Source: Bacillota bacterium
GTDB lineage: Bacteria; Sysuimicrobiota; Sysuimicrobiia; Sysuimicrobiales; Segetimicrobiaceae
Length of the DNA: 64,000 bases
Reading direction: 5' to 3'
NCBI GenBank assembly: GCA_021324975.1
Contig: JAJPIA010000139.1
Location: forward strand, 1-64,000
Part shown: positions 61,623 to 64,000 of the stretch, piece after piece
How positions within the stretch are numbered: the first letter of the stretch is position 1
Layout: each line of letters opens with the position of its first letter
Program-made: the position numbers and the translations under genes
Notes under the pieces: model-generated
The model's database searches: none
Told to the model about the DNA's origin: nothing
The model's input: the letters and a program-made list of their open reading frames with translations, nothing else

Positions 61623-62090
61623 GTGACACTGCGCTCGATGTTTCGCGGACCGGTTTCCAAGCTGGCGCTCGTGGGCGCCGCCTTATTGATGTTGAGCGGC
61701 GTGCCCGCGTACGCTGATTCGGGCGGATACCACGGGCAGGGCCCCTACGACTACGGCACCCGGTACGGGAGCGGATCGTGCCAGCAGCCCGGCGGCTGGA
61801 ACGGCTGGAACGCCGGCAACCGGTGCCAGAACAACGGCCAGTATCGCGGCCCGCAGTACTACCAAAATGACCGCCGGTACGGTGCGCCGCAATACGACAA
61901 CCGGCGGTACGTCGGCCCGCAGTATTACCAAAATGACCGCCGGTACGGTGCGCCGCAGTACGACAACCGGCGGTACGTCGGCCCGCAGTACCCGCAGTAC
62001 AACGACTGCCGGGATCCCAATCGCGGCGGCTGCCAGGCGCCGCAGCCCAACGATCAGCGCAACATTCACGACGACGGCAACAGTAAGTAG
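61623..62090 (+). CDS. secreted tyrosine/glutamine/asparagine-rich repeat protein
   Basis: The 155-aa protein from GTG 61623 (GGAGGTGATC 6 bases upstream) has a signal peptide (KLALVGAALLMLSGVPAYAD) and then a low-complexity mature part rich in Y, Q, N, G, P and R. A 22-residue unit (GPQYYQNDRRYGAPQYDN plus RRYV) occurs twice in tandem with a third start. Four cysteines are present. Possibly a cell-surface or envelope protein. No known family. Confidence 0.7.
   Translation: MTLRSMFRGPVSKLALVGAALLMLSGVPAYADSGGYHGQGPYDYGTRYGSGSCQQPGGWNGWNAGNRCQNNGQYRGPQYYQNDRRYGAPQYDNRRYVGPQYYQNDRRYGAPQYDNRRYVGPQYPQYNDCRDPNRGGCQAPQPNDQRNIHDDGNSK
61848..61990 (+). repeat. 66-base in-frame tandem repeat
   Basis: Two copies of a 66-base unit, 61848-61913 and 61914-61979, and the start of a third (61980-61990) code for the 22-residue repeat of the secreted protein. 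They differ at a few synonymous sites, so the duplication is recent or kept by conversion. Confidence 0.85.
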
Positions 62091-62272
62091 TCGGGCGCGA
62101 AATGTTGCCGAAAGGGCGCTTACGCTGGCCTAGAGGAGGATAAAACATATAACGATTGCCTTGTGAGCCTGTGAGGACGCCGGCGGTCGGCGCGGACGGG
62201 GACCGCCCCGGCGCGACGGAGACGGGCCGTCCCGGCAAGAAACCGCCCGGGTGCGGCCGAACAGTACTCTAC

Positions 62273-62923
62273 GTGAGCCTTGCGCCCTCGTTCCGGATCC
62301 GGCCGGGTACCGTCCGCGACCTCGGAACCATCTGGACCTTGATTCGCGGCCTTGCCGCGTACGAGCGACGCCCGCACGCCGTCAAAGCCACCGTCGAGCA
62401 CCTGCGCCGCGACGGCTTCGGGCGCCGGCGGTACTTCAAAACGCTGCTCTGCCTGCGCGGTCGCGAGCCCGTCGGGCTGGCGCTCTACTTCTTCGCGTAC
62501 TCCACGTTCCTCGGGCGCCCGGTGCTCTACTTGGAGGACCTGTTCGTCGTACCGCGCCACCGCGGCAACGGCGCCGGCCGCGCGCTCCTCGCCGCGCTCG
62601 CCCGCACCGCGATCGCGGCCGGCTGCAGCCGCATGACCTGGAGCGTGCTGCGATGGAATCAACCGGCTATGGCCTTTTACCGGCGGCTGGGGGCGACCGA
62701 CTATGATGCGTGGACGCTGATGTCCGTCGGCGGGGAGGCGCTCGTCCGTCTGGCGCAAAACGGCCGACCGGATCCCGCCCGGCGCGGCCGCCCGCCGCAA
62801 CGGGCTCGGTCCGGCCGCGCCGGCGGGGTCAGCGCCGCGCCACGACGGTCCCGCCGAGCATCACCATCGCGGGCCGGCGCAGGACCCCGAGGTCGACCGA
62901 AGGATCGTCGGGCACCGCGATGA
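62273..62923 (+). CDS. GNAT-family N-acetyltransferase
   Basis: The 216-aa protein is taken from GTG 62273 (a start at TTG 62156 is possible). The GNAT core runs to about residue 150: RIRPGTVRDLGTIWTLIRGL, LYLEDLFVVPRHRGNGAGRA (acetyl-CoA loop R-x2-G-x-G/A) and NQPAMAFYRRLGATDYDAWT. It resembles SSAT-type amine acetyltransferases. The last 65 residues are arginine/proline-rich and overlap, antisense, the end of the amidohydrolase gene. Confidence 0.85.
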   Translation: MSLAPSFRIRPGTVRDLGTIWTLIRGLAAYERRPHAVKATVEHLRRDGFGRRRYFKTLLCLRGREPVGLALYFFAYSTFLGRPVLYLEDLFVVPRHRGNGAGRALLAALARTAIAAGCSRMTWSVLRWNQPAMAFYRRLGATDYDAWTLMSVGGEALVRLAQNGRPDPARRGRPPQRARSGRAGGVSAAPRRSRRASPSRAGAGPRGRPKDRRAPR

Positions 62924-64000
62924 TGTCGGCCGCGAGGCCCTCCCGGAGCGTTCCGACCTCGCCCTCGAGTCCCATGGCCGCGGCGGCACCCGACGTCGCG
63001 GCGGCGATCGCCTCGACGGGGCGCGCGCCGGACGCGACCAGCAACTCCAGTTCGCGGACGAGGCCGTCGAACGGGGTATACCGCCAGCCCGCGTCGGTGC
63101 CGGCGACGTAGCGCACCCCCGCGGCGCGCATGCGGCGGGTGTTGTCCAGGTTCCCGTCGTTCATGCGCCGCCATCGTTCCACCGCGGCGCGCTCCTCCGG
63201 GCCGGCGTCGGGCTTGTCCCGGAGGGCCTGGACAATGAAATCTCCCACGCACAGCGTCGAGGTCACGGCCGCCGCCCGTGCCACCGCGTCCGCCACGTCG
63301 GGCTCGTACCGCTGATGACCCGCGTCCTCCGTGAGGAACAACGCGTGCTCGATATGGTCCGCGCCGGCGGCGACGGCGTTGCGCGTGGCGGCCGCGCACG
63401 TGCAGTGGATGCCCACTCGCCGGTTGAAGCGGTGCGCTTCGTCCACCGCGGCCCGCAGCTCCTCGACGGTGTACGACGGCCGCGACGAGATCGTGCCGAC
63501 GGTGCCGCCGCCGCTGGCCATGATCTTGACGTAGTCCACGCCGGACCGCACCAACCGCCGTACCATATGCCGCACGCCCTCCGGACCGTCGGCCTCGCCG
63601 CCGAAGTACCAGCAATGCCCGCCGGTCACCGTCATGGGGCACCGACACAAGAAGAGACGCGGGAGGACGGCGTAGCCGAGGCGCTGCGCGCGCCGAAGCT
63701 CGAGCGACGTGTCCCGCATGCTGCCGCAGTCTCGGAGCGTGGTGATGCCGGCCGCCAGCGCGGTCTGCGCGTTGCGCATGGCCATCGCGACGAGCGTCCC
63801 GTCCGCTTCCCGCACGGTGGTCTCAAACGGCGTGCCGTCGCCCGGCAGCGTGAGATGGACGTGGCAGTCGATCAACCCCGGCAACAACGTGTGCCCGGGG
63901 TATTCGAGCACCGGCGCGGCCGCCGGCCAGTCAGCGCGGAGCGCGTCGCCGGCGTAGACGCCGTGGATGATGCCCCGTCGCACGACCACCGTGGGCTGCT
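62829..64000 (-). CDS. amidohydrolase (imidazolonepropionase/prolidase-like), partial
   Basis: The frame enters from the right edge. The metal site is complete: LLPGLIDCHVHLTLPGDG (HxH), the bridging lysine in DYVKIMASGGG, GIHCTCAAATRNAVAAGADH with IEHALFL, and the aspartate in YVAGTDAGWRYTPF. The end reads GTLREGLAADIIAVPDDPS. This is the COG1228-type branch that hydrolyses N-acyl or Xaa-Pro-like bonds. The first few tens of residues lie outside the window. Confidence 0.9.
   Translation of the reverse strand, partial: QPTVVVRRGIIHGVYAGDALRADWPAAAPVLEYPGHTLLPGLIDCHVHLTLPGDGTPFETTVREADGTLVAMAMRNAQTALAAGITTLRDCGSMRDTSLELRRAQRLGYAVLPRLFLCRCPMTVTGGHCWYFGGEADGPEGVRHMVRRLVRSGVDYVKIMASGGGTVGTISSRPSYTVEELRAAVDEAHRFNRRVGIHCTCAAATRNAVAAGADHIEHALFLTEDAGHQRYEPDVADAVARAAAVTSTLCVGDFIVQALRDKPDAGPEERAAVERWRRMNDGNLDNTRRMRAAGVRYVAGTDAGWRYTPFDGLVRELELLVASGARPVEAIAAATSGAAAAMGLEGEVGTLREGLAADIIAVPDDPSVDLGVLRRPAMVMLGGTVVARR

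Noticed and set aside
1-64000. tRNA, rRNA, transposase, integrase or phage genes
   Set aside because: I looked for them while reading and saw none that I could support, despite the decayed left part suggesting past rearrangement.

Overview
This window is one contiguous stretch of high-GC bacterial DNA (I estimate roughly two-thirds G+C by eye). Its genes lie tightly packed in co-oriented runs, with frequent 4-base stop/start overlaps. Many solute-binding proteins carry twin-arginine-type leaders. There are many ABC importers, an AbrB/PIN and an RHH/PIN toxin-antitoxin pair, and no rRNA, tRNA, CRISPR array or intact insertion sequence that I could see. The style fits an uncultivated soil or sediment heterotroph (for example the Armatimonadota/Sysuimicrobiota/Chloroflexota/Rokubacteria range), but nothing here fixes the phylum.

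Layout. Positions 1-2.3 kb hold an ECF-type vitamin/metal importer (T and S components, minus strand) divergent from a GntR/FCD regulator, then a small tautomerase. Positions 2.4-6.9 kb are an accessory, partly decayed zone with two toxin-antitoxin pairs, a VOC protein, a MarR regulator and several gene fragments. Positions 6.9-12.3 kb form an organomercury/heavy-metal island. Its minus-strand arm has a CmtR-like ArsR sensor, two CC-motif membrane proteins, a TlpA-like thioredoxin and a MerA-like flavin reductase broken by an in-frame amber codon. Its plus-strand arm has a 28-codon ORF, a MerB-like lyase, a MerR regulator and a canonical MerB. Face-to-face promoters share one ArsR-type operator at 10145-10162, and a MerR-type promoter with a 20-base spacer precedes the second lyase.

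Positions 12.3-15.9 kb carry small unknown genes, a DUF1003 protein and further fragments. Positions 16-18.9 kb encode a ribose/fructose-type ABC importer. Positions 19.4-23.4 kb hold an MFS transporter, a PHP-domain protein and an FAD-linked oxidase. Positions 24.2-37.9 kb are a long minus-strand block: a 2-hydroxyacid dehydrogenase, an IclR regulator, a DppA/B/C-type importer without ATPases, and a run of PLP, lyase, peptidase and oxidoreductase genes ending in an APC permease. This looks like uptake and breakdown of an amino-acid or peptide-like compound.

Positions 38.2-39.8 kb are small unrelated genes. Positions 39.9-45.4 kb encode a complete branched-chain-type (Liv) ABC importer with an Asp/Glu-racemase-family enzyme. 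Positions 45.7-51.7 kb contain a peroxiredoxin, an agmatinase-family hydrolase, a gamma-glutamyltransferase, a MarC protein and a Gfo/Idh oxidoreductase. Positions 52-54.4 kb encode a class I aldolase and a phosphofructokinase whose active-site residues are those of the pyrophosphate-dependent type. Positions 54.5-64 kb carry a HAF-repeat secreted protein, DinB and BNR-repeat proteins, a second ATPase-less Dpp-type importer, a tyrosine-rich secreted repeat protein, a GNAT acetyltransferase and a partial amidohydrolase.

The most unusual items are the two-regulator, two-lyase organomercury module and a pair of closely similar hairpin-bearing intergenic elements (4599-4692 and 45561-45630) that match no RNA family I recognise.
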